A stretch of 64,000 nt of DNA. It comes from Rhodopseudomonas pseudopalustris (GTDB lineage: Bacteria; Pseudomonadota; Alphaproteobacteria; Rhizobiales; Xanthobacteraceae). Each line of letters begins with the position of its first letter. Position 1 is the stretch's first letter. Location: the NCBI RefSeq assembly GCF_900110435.1, contig NZ_FODT01000011.1, positions 105,379-169,378 on the forward strand, read 5' to 3'. Positions 35,914 to 44,653 of this stretch are shown piece by piece. Both the position numbers and the translations under genes were made by a program. The notes beneath the pieces are model-generated. The model ran no database searches. It saw only the letters and a list, made by a program, of their open reading frames with translations, and had not been told where the DNA came from.

Positions 35914-38756
35914 TCCGCGGCTTCGGCGGCCGAGGCGATCCTGCGCGCCGCGGTCGCCTGCTCCTCATAGGCGCGCTGCCACTCCGACGGACCATTGGAC
36001 GGCGACACCTGTACCGCGGTCACCTTGTATTCCGGGCAATTGGTCGCCCAGTCGGAATATTCGGTGGTGACGACATTGGCTTGCGTGTCGGGATGGTGGA
36101 ACGTGGTGTAGACCACGCCCGGCGCGACCCGATCGGTGATCAGCGCGCGCAACGTCGTCTCGCCGGCGCGGCTCGCCAGCCGCACCCAATCGCCGTCTCT
36201 GACACCGCGCTGCTCGGCATCGTGCGGATGGATTTCGAGCCGGTCCTCATCATGCCACACCGTATTGGCGGTGCGCCGCGTCTGCGCGCCGACATTGTAC
36301 TGCGACAGGATGCGGCCGGTGGTCAGCAGCAGCGGGAAGCGCGGCCCGGTGCGCTCGTCGGTCGCGACATATTCGGTGATAACGAACTTGCCCTTGCCGC
36401 GGACGAAGTGATCGATGTGCATCACCGGCGTGCCTTCCGGCGCGTTGGCGTTGCACGGCCACTGGATCGAGCCGAGCTCGTCGAGTCTTGCGTAGGAGAC
36501 GCCGGTGAAGGTCGGCGTCAGCGTGGCGATCTCGTCCATGATCTGCGACGGGTGGTCGTAACTCATGCTGCAGCCGATCGCCTCGGCGAGGCGAAGCGTG
36601 ACTTCCCAGTCCTCCAGCCCGTTCTTCGGCGTCATCACCTTGCGGACTCGCTGGATGCGGCGCTCGGCATTGGTGAAGGTGCCGTTCTTCTCCAGGAAGG
36701 TCGAACCCGGCAGGAAGATATGCGCGTAGTTCGCGGTCTCGTTGAGGAAGAGATCGTGCACGATCACGCATTCCATCGCTTCGAGGCCGGCGGCGACGTG
36801 CTTGGTGTTGGGATCGGACTGCAGAATGTCCTCGCCCTGCACGTAGAGCGCCTTGAACGAGCCATCGACCGCGGCGTCGAGCATGTTGGGAATGCGCAGG
36901 CCCGGTTCGCTGTTGAGCGTCACGCCCCACAGCGCCTCGAAGCTGTCGCGCACCGCGTCGGTGGAGATGTGGCGATAGCCCGGCAGCTCGTGCGGGAACG
37001 AGCCCATGTCGCAGGCGCCCTGAACGTTGTTCTGGCCGCGCAGCGGGTTCACGCCGACACCTTGGCGGCCGAGATTGCCGGTCACCATCGCCAGGTTGGC
37101 GATCGCCATCACGGTGGTCGAGCCCTGGCTGTGTTCGGTGACGCCGAGGCCGTAATAGATCGCGCCGTTGCCGCCGGTGGCGTAGAGCCGCGCCGCTTCG
37201 CGCAGCGCTTGCGGATCGACGCCGGTCATCGCTGCGGTCGCTTCCGGGCTGTTGTTCGGCTGCGCCACGAACGACGCCCAGTGCTCGTATTCACTCCAGT
37301 CGCAGCGTTCGCGCACGAAGGCTTCGTTGGCGAGCCCCTCGGTGACGATCACATGCGCCAGCGCGGTCAGCACCGCGACGTTTGTGCCGGGCTTCAGCGG
37401 CAGATGCTGCGCTGCCTCGACATGGGCCGAGCGCACCAGGTCGATCCGGCGCGGGTCGACCACGATCAGTTTGGCGCCGGCGCGCAGCCGCTTCTTCAGC
37501 CGTGAGGCAAACACCGGATGGCCGTCGGTCGGATTGGCGCCGATGATCATCACCACGTCGGTGTGCTCGACCGAGTCGAAATCCTGGGTGCCGGCCGAGG
37601 TGCCGAAGGCGGTGGAGAGGCCGTAGCCGGTCGGCGAGTGGCAGACCCGAGCGCAGGTGTCGACATTGTTGTTACCGAAGCCGGCGCGGATCAGCTTCTG
37701 CACCAGGAAGGTCTCTTCATTGGTGCAGCGCGACGAGGTGATGCCGCCGATCGAGTCGCGGCCGTATTTGGCCTGGATGCGCTTCAGCTCCGCGGCCGCA
37801 TGGGAGAACGCCTCGTCCCAGCTCACCTCGCGCCACGGATCGGTGATCCTGGCGCGGATCATCGGCTTGAGGATGCGCTCCTTATGGTTGGTGTAGCCCC
37901 AGGCGAACCGGCCCTTGACGCAGGAATGGCCGCGATTGGCCTTGCCGTCTTTATACGGCACCATGCGGACCACTTCCTCGCCGCGCATCTCCGCCTTGAA
38001 GGTACAGCCGACGCCGCAATAGGCGCAGGTGGTCACCACCGATCGCTCCGGCGTGCCGATCTCGATCACCGATTTCTCGTTCAGCGTCGCGGTCGGGCAG
38101 GCCTGCACGCAGGCGCCGCAGGAGACGCATTCCGAGCCGAGGAAGGATTCCTGCATCCCCGGCGACACCACCGAGCCGAAGCCGCGGCCGGCGATGGTCA
38201 GCGCGAAGGTGCCTTGCACCTCCTCGCAGGCGCGCACGCAGCGCGAGCAGACGATGCACTTCGACGCATCGTAAGTGAAATACGGGTTGGACTCATCCAG
38301 CCCCGGATTGGGATGCTTGTCGCCGGAGTAACCGTAGCGCACGTCGCGCAGGCCGACCGCGCCGGCCATGTCCTGCAATTCGCAATCGCCGTTGGCCGAA
38401 CAGGTCAGGCAGTCGAGCGGATGGTCGGAGATATACAGCTCCATCACGCCCTTGCGGATCTGCTTCAGCCGCTCGGTCTGGGTCTTCACCACGAGGCCGT
38501 CGGCGACCGGCGTGGTGCAGGACGCTGGCGTGCCGCTGCGGCCGTCGATCTCGACCAGGCACAGCCGGCAGGAGCCGAACGCGTCGACCATGTCGGTGGC
38601 GCACAGTTTCGGGATCGCGGTGCCGATCTCCATCGCCGCACGCATGATCGAGGTGCCCTCCGGCACCGACACGCTGCGGCCGTCGATCGTCAGCGTCACC
38701 ATCGTTTCGGATGGCGAACGCGGCGTGCCGAAATCGATTTCGTGGACCAGAGCCAT
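35910..38756 (-). CDS. fdsA: NAD-dependent formate dehydrogenase alpha subunit (molybdopterin, Fe-S)
   Basis: The 948-residue catalytic subunit. Residues 1 to about 90 form a [2Fe-2S] ferredoxin domain (SCRLCLVEIDGRSGTPASCT). A His-Cys cluster region follows (DHPLDCLTCSANGDCELQ), then two [4Fe-4S] motifs (CIVCSRCVRACEE, CVSCGACVQACP) and the Mo-bis-MGD domain with its own cluster (CAYCGVGCTFK). The molybdenum ligand is a cysteine in ARVCHSPTGYG, so no selenocysteine is used. The start at 38756 gives MALVHEIDFG; the next upstream gene, fdsB, ends 11 nt before it. Confidence 0.96.
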   Translation of the reverse strand: MALVHEIDFGTPRSPSETMVTLTIDGRSVSVPEGTSIMRAAMEIGTAIPKLCATDMVDAFGSCRLCLVEIDGRSGTPASCTTPVADGLVVKTQTERLKQIRKGVMELYISDHPLDCLTCSANGDCELQDMAGAVGLRDVRYGYSGDKHPNPGLDESNPYFTYDASKCIVCSRCVRACEEVQGTFALTIAGRGFGSVVSPGMQESFLGSECVSCGACVQACPTATLNEKSVIEIGTPERSVVTTCAYCGVGCTFKAEMRGEEVVRMVPYKDGKANRGHSCVKGRFAWGYTNHKERILKPMIRARITDPWREVSWDEAFSHAAAELKRIQAKYGRDSIGGITSSRCTNEETFLVQKLIRAGFGNNNVDTCARVCHSPTGYGLSTAFGTSAGTQDFDSVEHTDVVMIIGANPTDGHPVFASRLKKRLRAGAKLIVVDPRRIDLVRSAHVEAAQHLPLKPGTNVAVLTALAHVIVTEGLANEAFVRERCDWSEYEHWASFVAQPNNSPEATAAMTGVDPQALREAARLYATGGNGAIYYGLGVTEHSQGSTTVMAIANLAMVTGNLGRQGVGVNPLRGQNNVQGACDMGSFPHELPGYRHISTDAVRDSFEALWGVTLNSEPGLRIPNMLDAAVDGSFKALYVQGEDILQSDPNTKHVAAGLEAMECVIVHDLFLNETANYAHIFLPGSTFLEKNGTFTNAERRIQRVRKVMTPKNGLEDWEVTLRLAEAIGCSMSYDHPSQIMDEIATLTPTFTGVSYARLDELGSIQWPCNANAPEGTPVMHIDHFVRGKGKFVITEYVATDERTGPRFPLLLTTGRILSQYNVGAQTRRTANTVWHDEDRLEIHPHDAEQRGVRDGDWVRLASRAGETTLRALITDRVAPGVVYTTFHHPDTQANVVTTEYSDWATNCPEYKVTAVQVSPSNGPSEWQRAYEEQATAARRIASAAEAAE

Positions 38757-38767
38757 ATCGTCGTCCT

Positions 38768-40324
38768 TTATTCCGCAGCCTGCAGGCGGCGCGGCGCGAG
38801 GCCGAAATCTTCCGGGAAATGCGTGAGCGCGGACAGCACCGGGATCGGGGCCAGGCCGCCCAGCGCGCACAGCGAGCCGAATTTCATGGTGTTGCAGAGG
38901 TCTTCGAGCACGGCGATGTCGGCCGCGGGCTTGTCGGCGGCGATGATCTTGTCGACCATCTCGGCGCCGCGGGTCGATCCGATCCGGCACGGCGTACACT
39001 TGCCGCAGGATTCGATCGCGCAGAATTCCATCGCGAACCGCGCCTGCTTCGCCATGTCGACGGTGTCGTCGAACACCACGACGCCGCCATGGCCGACCAT
39101 GCCGCTGCGCGCGGCGAAGGCTTCGTAGTCGAACGGCGTATCGAACAGCGCGCGCGGAAAGTACGCGCCGAGCGGCCCGCCGACCTGCACCGCGCGGACC
39201 GGGCGACCGCTCAAAGTGCCGCCGCCGATCTCGTCGACCAGTTCGCCGAGCGTGATGCCGAACGCGACCTCGAACAGCCCGCCATGCTTGACGTTGCCGC
39301 CGAGCTGGATCGGCTTGGTGCCGCGCGAACGTCCCATGCCGCAATCCGCATAGGCCTGCGCGCCGCCGTCGAGAATGTAGGGCACCGCCGAGAAGGTCAG
39401 CACGTTGTTGATCACGCTCGGCCGGCCGAACAGGCCCTTATGGGCGGGGAGCGGCGGCTTGGCGCGCACCGTACCGCGCTTGCCCTCGAGGCTTTCCAGC
39501 ATCGAGGTTTCCTCGCCGCAGATATAGGCGCCGGCGCCGACCCGGACCTCGATGTCGAAGGAATCCGTCGAATGACAGATGTGGTCGCCGAGATAACCGG
39601 TGCGCCGCGCCGCCTCGATCGCGGCGTTCATCGCCTCGACGGCGTGGGGATATTCCGAGCGGATATAGATGTAGCCCTTGGTGGCGCCGACCGCGATTCC
39701 GGCGATCGTCATGCCCTCGATCACCATGAAGGGATCCCCCTCCATCAGCATCCGATCGGCGAAGGTGCCGCTGTCGCCCTCGTCGGCGTTGCAGCAGATG
39801 TATTTTTGGCCCCGGCCGGCCTGCGCCACGGTCCGCCATTTCGTCCCGGTCGGGAAGCCGGCGCCGCCGCGGCCGCGCAGGCCGGACTTGACGACGTCGT
39901 CGATGATCGAGTCCGAACTCATCCTGAGCGCGTGCTCCAGACCGCGATAGCCGCCGTGCGCGCGGTAATCGTCGATCGAGCGCGGGTCGACGATCCCGCA
40001 GCGGACGAAGGTGAGGCGGGTCTGCCGCTTCAACCACGGGATCTCCTCCGTCAGGCCCAGCTTCAGCGGATGATCGCCATCAGACAGGATCGCGTCGAGG
40101 ATCGACGGCACGTCCGCAATTGTCGTCGGTCCGAACGCCACGCGGCCAGCCGGCGTGTCGACCTCCAGCATCGGCTCCAGCCAATACAGTCCGCGCGAGC
40201 CGGGCCGGACCAGATCGAGCATCAGGCCGCGCTCGTGCGCGAGGCGGCAGAGCTCGGCCGCGACCTCGTCGGCGCCGACCGCGAGCGCGCCGGAATCGCG
40301 CGGAACAAAGGCGCGGATCGTCAT
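38768..40324 (-). CDS. fdsB: NAD-dependent formate dehydrogenase beta subunit (FMN, NADH site)
   Basis: A 518-residue NuoF-like subunit. An N-terminal thioredoxin-like segment precedes the FMN/NAD domain: SGLRGRGGAGFPTGTKW, CNADEGDSGTFADRMLME and GAYICGEETSMLESLEG. The [4Fe-4S] ligands are in ESCGKCTPCRIGSTRG with a later cysteine in EDLCNTMKFGSLCALGG. It passes electrons from FdsA to NAD+. Start 40324 overlaps the fdsG stop as ATGA. Confidence 0.96.
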   Translation of the reverse strand: MTIRAFVPRDSGALAVGADEVAAELCRLAHERGLMLDLVRPGSRGLYWLEPMLEVDTPAGRVAFGPTTIADVPSILDAILSDGDHPLKLGLTEEIPWLKRQTRLTFVRCGIVDPRSIDDYRAHGGYRGLEHALRMSSDSIIDDVVKSGLRGRGGAGFPTGTKWRTVAQAGRGQKYICCNADEGDSGTFADRMLMEGDPFMVIEGMTIAGIAVGATKGYIYIRSEYPHAVEAMNAAIEAARRTGYLGDHICHSTDSFDIEVRVGAGAYICGEETSMLESLEGKRGTVRAKPPLPAHKGLFGRPSVINNVLTFSAVPYILDGGAQAYADCGMGRSRGTKPIQLGGNVKHGGLFEVAFGITLGELVDEIGGGTLSGRPVRAVQVGGPLGAYFPRALFDTPFDYEAFAARSGMVGHGGVVVFDDTVDMAKQARFAMEFCAIESCGKCTPCRIGSTRGAEMVDKIIAADKPAADIAVLEDLCNTMKFGSLCALGGLAPIPVLSALTHFPEDFGLAPRRLQAAE

Positions 40325-40791
40325 CGCTGCGCCTCCGTCATCAAGGCATCGAGGCGGTGCGCGTCGAGGCGGCCGAACACACGGTCGTCGAGCATCGCGG
40401 AGGGCGCCGTGGCGCACAGGCCGAGGCAATAGACCGGCTCCAGCGACACCGCGCCATCCGCGGAGGTGGCGCCGAAAGTCACCCCCAGCCGGGTTTCGGC
40501 CTGCGCCGCCAGCGCGTCGCCGCCGGCGGCCTGGCAGGCCTCGGCGCGACACAGCTTCAACACGTGGCGGCCGGGCGGCTCGCGGCGGAAGTCGGGATAG
40601 AACGTGACGACGCCGTGGATTTCAGCGCGCGACAGATTGAGCGCCTGCGCCACCATCGGCTCGGCGGCCTCCGGCACATAGCCGAACGCCTCCTGCAGCG
40701 CGTGCAGGATCACCAGCGTCGGTCCTTCCTTGTGCGTCAACCCGGCGATGATCTCAGCGGCGCGGGTCGTATCCCATGGTTCGTTTTTCAT
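40321..40791 (-). CDS. fdsG: NAD-dependent formate dehydrogenase gamma subunit
   Basis: A 156-residue NuoE-like [2Fe-2S] protein. HALQEAFGYVPEAAEPMVAQ opens the fold, HGVVTFYPDFRREPPGRHVL is the conserved core, and the four cluster cysteines lie in LCRAEACQ and YCLGLCATAPSAM. First gene of fdsGBA-fdhD-fdsD. Together they oxidise formate to CO2 with formation of NADH in the cytoplasm. Confidence 0.95.
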   Translation of the reverse strand: MKNEPWDTTRAAEIIAGLTHKEGPTLVILHALQEAFGYVPEAAEPMVAQALNLSRAEIHGVVTFYPDFRREPPGRHVLKLCRAEACQAAGGDALAAQAETRLGVTFGATSADGAVSLEPVYCLGLCATAPSAMLDDRVFGRLDAHRLDALMTEAQR

Positions 40792-40907
40792 CGGCGCTCT
40801 TTTCGGCGTTGGTTCGCGGCCGATGAAAGTAAGAATCGTTCAAGGAATCAATAAAGCTGTCCAATGCTGCGATACGGAAACGGTAATGAGGCAGAGGAAA
40901 CCCTGGC

Positions 40908-41864
40908 TCAGCTCTGCAACGATGGCGCGACCTCGCGCGCAACCTGCATCAGCGCGGCGACCTGCGGCGTGTAGGGTTCGCGGGGCGGCACGACCAGCCC
41001 GATGCTGTAGGACACCATCGGATCGACGATCGGGATGGTGCGGACGCCATCACCGAGGCCCAGCGTTTCGGCGAGCTTCGCCGGCATCACGCTGGCCCAG
41101 CGCCCTGTCTTGACGTGCGTATAAAGAACGATGATCGAATTCGACGTCAGCGTCGGGTGCGCAGCCGTGCCGGCTTCCCGAAGCGCGCGGTCGATGATGC
41201 GGCGGTTCTGCATGTTCGGCGTCAGCAGGCACAGCGGAACCTGTCCGACTTCCTTCCATGTCACCTGATCGCGATCGCCGAACATGCCATCGGGCGAGGT
41301 GATCAGCCGGTAGCTCTCCTGATACAGCGGGACGCTGCGGACTTTGCCGAGCGGTTCGTTCTCGATGTAAGTGAGCCCGGCGTCGGCCTCGAGGTTTTCC
41401 AGCAGGCCGAGCACTTCGGACGAGGTGCAGGACAGGATGCTGAAGCGCACATTGGGATAGCGGGCCCGGAACGGCGTGGTCAGCGATGCGACCATGCCGA
41501 GCACCGTCGGGATCGCCGCGATGCGTAGTTCCCCCGACAGCCCATCCTTCAGCGTGTTGATTTCCTGCTTCATCGCGCGGGTGTCGGCGACGATGCGGCG
41601 GGCCCAGTCCAGCGTGCGCTGGCCTTCCGGCGTGAAGCCGAGAAAGCGGGAACCGCGCTGCACCAGCATCACGCCGAGGATCTCCTCGAGTTGCTTGATG
41701 CTGGTCGACATCGTCGGCTGGGTCACGCCGCAGGCTTCCGCCGCACGTCCGAAATGGCGTTCCTTGGCGAGCGCAAGCAGCAGCTCGAGCTTGTCGATCA
41801 CACCGGCCTCGATCAATTTACGGAGAATTTCGTGAGTCTTGCCCGATCGGGCGGCGTTCGGCAA
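40908..41864 (-). CDS. LysR-family regulator next to the formate dehydrogenase operon
   Basis: A 318-residue LysR protein. The helix-turn-helix is at about residues 20-80 (LALAKERHFGRAAEACGVTQ, PTMSTSIKQLEEILG). The effector domain includes LLENLEADAGLTYIENEPLG. It precedes fdsG on the same strand with a gap of 116 nt, the place where FdsR-type regulators are found in several proteobacteria; control of the fds operon is inference from position. Confidence 0.88.
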   Translation of the reverse strand: MPNAARSGKTHEILRKLIEAGVIDKLELLLALAKERHFGRAAEACGVTQPTMSTSIKQLEEILGVMLVQRGSRFLGFTPEGQRTLDWARRIVADTRAMKQEINTLKDGLSGELRIAAIPTVLGMVASLTTPFRARYPNVRFSILSCTSSEVLGLLENLEADAGLTYIENEPLGKVRSVPLYQESYRLITSPDGMFGDRDQVTWKEVGQVPLCLLTPNMQNRRIIDRALREAGTAAHPTLTSNSIIVLYTHVKTGRWASVMPAKLAETLGLGDGVRTIPIVDPMVSYSIGLVVPPREPYTPQVAALMQVAREVAPSLQS

Positions 41865-41920
41865 GACGGCTCCGTCGGCGCGCGGCCGCGCGGCAAGCTC
41901 GTCATCGACGAAATAACAAG

Positions 41921-41957
41921 ACCCCGCCTCCCGATTGCGGCATCGGGAGTGCGGGGC
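41921..41957 (-). terminator. Strong hairpin between btaA and the LysR gene
   Basis: CCCCGCCTCCCGAT pairs with ATCGGGAGTGCGGGG through 14 bp with one bulged T and a 6-nt loop. On the minus strand it is followed by CTTGTTATTT. It fits a rho-independent terminator for leftward transcription from btaA, 150 nt after its stop, or an attenuator in the leader of the LysR gene, whose start is 57 nt further. Confidence 0.7.
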
Positions 41958-42109
41958 CAGTCAGGGGAGAGACGAACCCTTGCGCGCGAAAACGCAATAT
42001 GTTGCGCGCGGAGTAACGTCGACTATTCAAGTAGCCGATCGTCAGTAGCGCGGCTTGAGATGAATCAAACTTCCCCGATGGCTTGGAAAGTTCCGAAAAG
42101 CCGATCCAA

Positions 42110-43333
42110 TCAGCGCCCGCCGCCCGCCCGCCGCGCGTAGCAATGGAAGCCGCCATAGATGCCCGAACGATCGCGCGCGAAGCCGATCGCGCTGCGCTCC
42201 TCGTCGCGCTGCCACACCTGCTGCAGCGGCGCGAGCGCATCGGTCTCGAGCGGCGATTCGGCGCCCGCGGTGCGGAAGATCACCTGCACCGAATCCTTGC
42301 CGGCGCGATCGATCGCGTCCCACAACGCCCGAACTTCATCGGCGGCCATCCAGTCCTGCGAATCCAGCAGCACCAACGCGTCGATCTGCCGGGCCGGCAG
42401 GCTTTCCAGGAACACCCGCAAATTCTCGTGTACCGGAATGATCAGTCCGGCGCCGGAGCGCATCTGCGCGTAGCGGCTGCGCTGCAGATACAGCGGCAGG
42501 CAATCGTCGCCGGGTCCGGGATAGCGCCGGCTCAACGCCTGCCAGGCAAAGTAGTTCGTCTCATTCGGGTAGCCGTTGATCAGTCGCAGCAGCCGTGCGT
42601 GCAGCACCTCGTTGAGCGGCTGGTCGCCGCCGAGCAGATCGCGCTGCTGCGGCGGAATGCCGAGGCTGAACAGCAGCGCGGGGGTGCGCGTCAGCAACTT
42701 GGCGAAGCGCGAATGGAATAATCGATCGAGTCGCTGCAGCGCGGCCTGGCGCTCCGGCGACTCCGGCGCCGCCTCGAGCAGCGCCGACAGGTCGATCTTC
42801 GCGATCTTCGCCAGCAGATGCGCAAAGCCGATGAAGCTGCCCAGCGCGCCGTGACGATAGAAGCCGTTGGTGAAGTAGCGGTAGCGCGGACGGCCGCGGA
42901 AATCGCGCTCGTCCCAATAGCTGCGCGCGTCGCCGTCGAGCTGCGGCCGCAGTCGCTGCCGATACAGGTCGGAATTGTCGTCGGCCATGCCTTCGCCGAA
43001 GAAGCGCCAGAACTGCTCGTAGTCGGGCAAGGCCCGCAGCCCGGCGAGCTTCAGCTTCAGCAGAGCGAGATGCGCTTCGTTGAGGTCGACCGCAAACACC
43101 TGTGCGGGTTTGGCGGTAAGGTACGACAGCGCGTTGCAGCCACCGGAGGAAATCGTAACGATCGTCGAGCCGATCGGCAGTTGCAGCGCAGCGAGATCCG
43201 CCTCGGGATCTTCCCAGATCTGGGTATAGACCAGCCGGCGGAACCAGATCGAAAACAGACGATCCCAGATCGTCGACTCGCTGCGATCCTTGCTGTTGCG
43301 GACTGCATCCGCGATGAGCTGCTGTGTGTTCAT
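42110..43333 (-). CDS. btaA: S-adenosylmethionine:diacylglycerol 3-amino-3-carboxypropyltransferase
   Basis: A 407-residue BtaA-type enzyme (about 415 residues in Rhodobacter). IWFRRLVYTQIWEDPEADLA and IVTISSGGCNALSYLTAKPA, followed by FAVDLNEAHLALLKLKLAGL-like residues (VFAVDLNEAHLALLKLKL), build the S-adenosylmethionine fold. It moves the aminocarboxypropyl group to diacylglycerol, the first step to the betaine lipid DGTS. Its partner btaB is divergent, unlike the btaA-btaB operon order in Rhodobacter and Sinorhizobium. Confidence 0.9.
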   Translation of the reverse strand: MNTQQLIADAVRNSKDRSESTIWDRLFSIWFRRLVYTQIWEDPEADLAALQLPIGSTIVTISSGGCNALSYLTAKPAQVFAVDLNEAHLALLKLKLAGLRALPDYEQFWRFFGEGMADDNSDLYRQRLRPQLDGDARSYWDERDFRGRPRYRYFTNGFYRHGALGSFIGFAHLLAKIAKIDLSALLEAAPESPERQAALQRLDRLFHSRFAKLLTRTPALLFSLGIPPQQRDLLGGDQPLNEVLHARLLRLINGYPNETNYFAWQALSRRYPGPGDDCLPLYLQRSRYAQMRSGAGLIIPVHENLRVFLESLPARQIDALVLLDSQDWMAADEVRALWDAIDRAGKDSVQVIFRTAGAESPLETDALAPLQQVWQRDEERSAIGFARDRSGIYGGFHCYARRAGGGR

Positions 43334-43375
43334 ACCATCCTCGAATCGGCAATCGATCGAGGATAGCTGCGGCGC

Positions 43376-43434
43376 ACTGCAGTTTTGCGACAGTCCGGCG
43401 GATCGGATGCCGACGCTTGTCATCACCCTGTCGT
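43376..43434. promoter_or_regulatory. Pho-box-like element between btaA and btaB
   Basis: On the plus strand TTGTCAT, four bases, then CTGTCGT (43417-43434) has the 7-4-7 structure of a PhoB box (consensus repeats CTGTCAT). A weaker copy faces btaA: on the minus strand CTGTCGC, AAAA, CTGCAGT (43376-43393). Betaine lipids replace phospholipids under phosphate starvation in Sinorhizobium and Rhodobacter, so PhoB control makes sense. Confidence 0.55.
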
Positions 43435-43489
43435 CGCAAAGGTGGATGGATGGCGGACGATTCCCAGATCGAGGGCGCACTCCGTGACC

Positions 43490-44191
43490 ATGATCCGCTC
43501 CGAAATCTCCGCTGATTCGTCGTGGCCGATCGATGCGACGACGCGCATGAACCGGATGTACCGGTACCAGCGGCACATCTACGACACCACGCGCCGATAC
43601 TATCTCCTCGGCCGTGACGAGCTGATTGCCGGTCTCGCGCCGGCCGTCGGCGATAATGTGCTGGAAGTCGGCTGCGGCACCGGCCGCAATCTGATCGCTG
43701 CGGCGAGCCGCTATCCGAACGCGCGCTTCTACGGCTTCGACGTCTCGACCGAGATGCTGACCTCGGCGATCAGCGCGATCGCCCGCGCCGGCTTGAGCGG
43801 TTCGGCCAAGGTCGCCCATGGCGACGCCACCGCGTTCACCGCGCGGGCGGTGTTCGGTCAGCCGATCGCGTTTGATCGCGTGATGATCTCCTACAGCCTG
43901 TCGATGATTCCGGACTGGACCGCGGTGATCGAACGCGCGATCGCCAGCCTCAAGCCGGGCGGTCAGCTGCACATCGTCGATTTCGGCGATCAGCGCGGCT
44001 TGCCGCGGATCGCCCGCGATGCTCTGCGTCGCTGGCTGGGGTTGTTCGGCGTCACCCCGCGCGACGGCCTCGAGGCGACGCTGATGCAGATCGCCGTGCG
44101 GACCGGCGCCGGGCTGAAATTCGACCGGCCCTATCGCGGTTACGCGCAGGTCGCGGTGCTGACCCTGCCGTCGCGGCGCCCTGCGGCATGA
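43490..44191 (+). CDS. btaB: Diacylglyceryl-homoserine N-methyltransferase
   Basis: A 233-residue class I methyltransferase. RMYRYQRHIYDTTRRYYLLG is the BtaB opening, NVLEVGCGTGRNLIAAASRY is motif I, and LKPGGQLHIVDFGDQRGLP is the post-II segment. It trimethylates the homoserine head group made by BtaA. GTG at 43484 is an alternative start, nearer to a GAGGG sequence. Its stop overlaps a degenerate sugE start (ATGA). Confidence 0.9.
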   Translation: MIRSEISADSSWPIDATTRMNRMYRYQRHIYDTTRRYYLLGRDELIAGLAPAVGDNVLEVGCGTGRNLIAAASRYPNARFYGFDVSTEMLTSAISAIARAGLSGSAKVAHGDATAFTARAVFGQPIAFDRVMISYSLSMIPDWTAVIERAIASLKPGGQLHIVDFGDQRGLPRIARDALRRWLGLFGVTPRDGLEATLMQIAVRTGAGLKFDRPYRGYAQVAVLTLPSRRPAA

Positions 44192-44301
44192 CCGGATGGC
44201 CCGCGCTGTTTGCCGCGGGCTTGTTGGAGATTGTCTGGGCGTAGGAGCCGAAGCACTCCGACGGCTTCACCAAACTCTGGCCTGCGTTCGGCGGACGCTG
44301 A
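44188..44301 (+). pseudogene. sugE (small multidrug resistance family) remnant
   Basis: From the ATG overlapping the btaB stop the frame reads MTGWPALFAAGLLEIVWA, an amber stop, then EPKHSDGFTKLWPAFGG and a second stop. This matches the first 35 residues or so of SugE-type SMR proteins, where the stop replaces the short V-G-L-K segment and the remaining three helices are missing. The site is followed directly by the cobalamin riboswitch region. I infer deletion plus a nonsense mutation. Confidence 0.75.
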
Positions 44302-44384
44302 AACTCAGCACGCCGGCATGATGTCACGGTGATCCGACCAAGGCGGCGATTGACAAGGCGGACGCGGCCGCCTTCTATCGGCAT

Positions 44385-44566
44385 GTTCAGGTGTGCCGGA
44401 GTCTTCCGGCACAGGGAAGCCGGTCCGGGCGCCTTTGGCGGCGCCTCAAGCCGGCGCTGCGCCCGCAACTGTAGGCGGCGAGCGATCCTTCATCGTGCCA
44501 CTGGGCCCGTCGGGTTCGGGAAGGCGGAGGATTGCGACGACCCGCGAGCCAGGAGACCGGCCTGAG
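44385..44566 (+). promoter_or_regulatory. Cobalamin riboswitch upstream of the cobalt transporter
   Basis: The conserved core is present in order: CACAGGGAAGCCGGT, then GCGCTGCGCCCGCAACTGTA, and the B12 box GAGCCAGGAGACCGGCC at 44546-44562. It is about 90 nt ahead of the transporter start at 44654. Binding of adenosylcobalamin should reduce expression of the uptake and salvage genes that follow. Confidence 0.92.
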
Positions 44567-44653
44567 CCACGTCATCTTCCAGCGTGCGGTGCGCGCGGCT
44601 GGGGCGGTCCGCCGCATGGGTGACAGGAAACTGCTCACCATTCGGGGCTCGCC

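Noticed and set aside
43337..43364. ATCCTCGA and TCGAGGAT inverted repeat just upstream of btaA
   Set aside because: Eight-base arms with a 12-nt spacer are not significant alone; the Pho-box-like repeats explain the region better.
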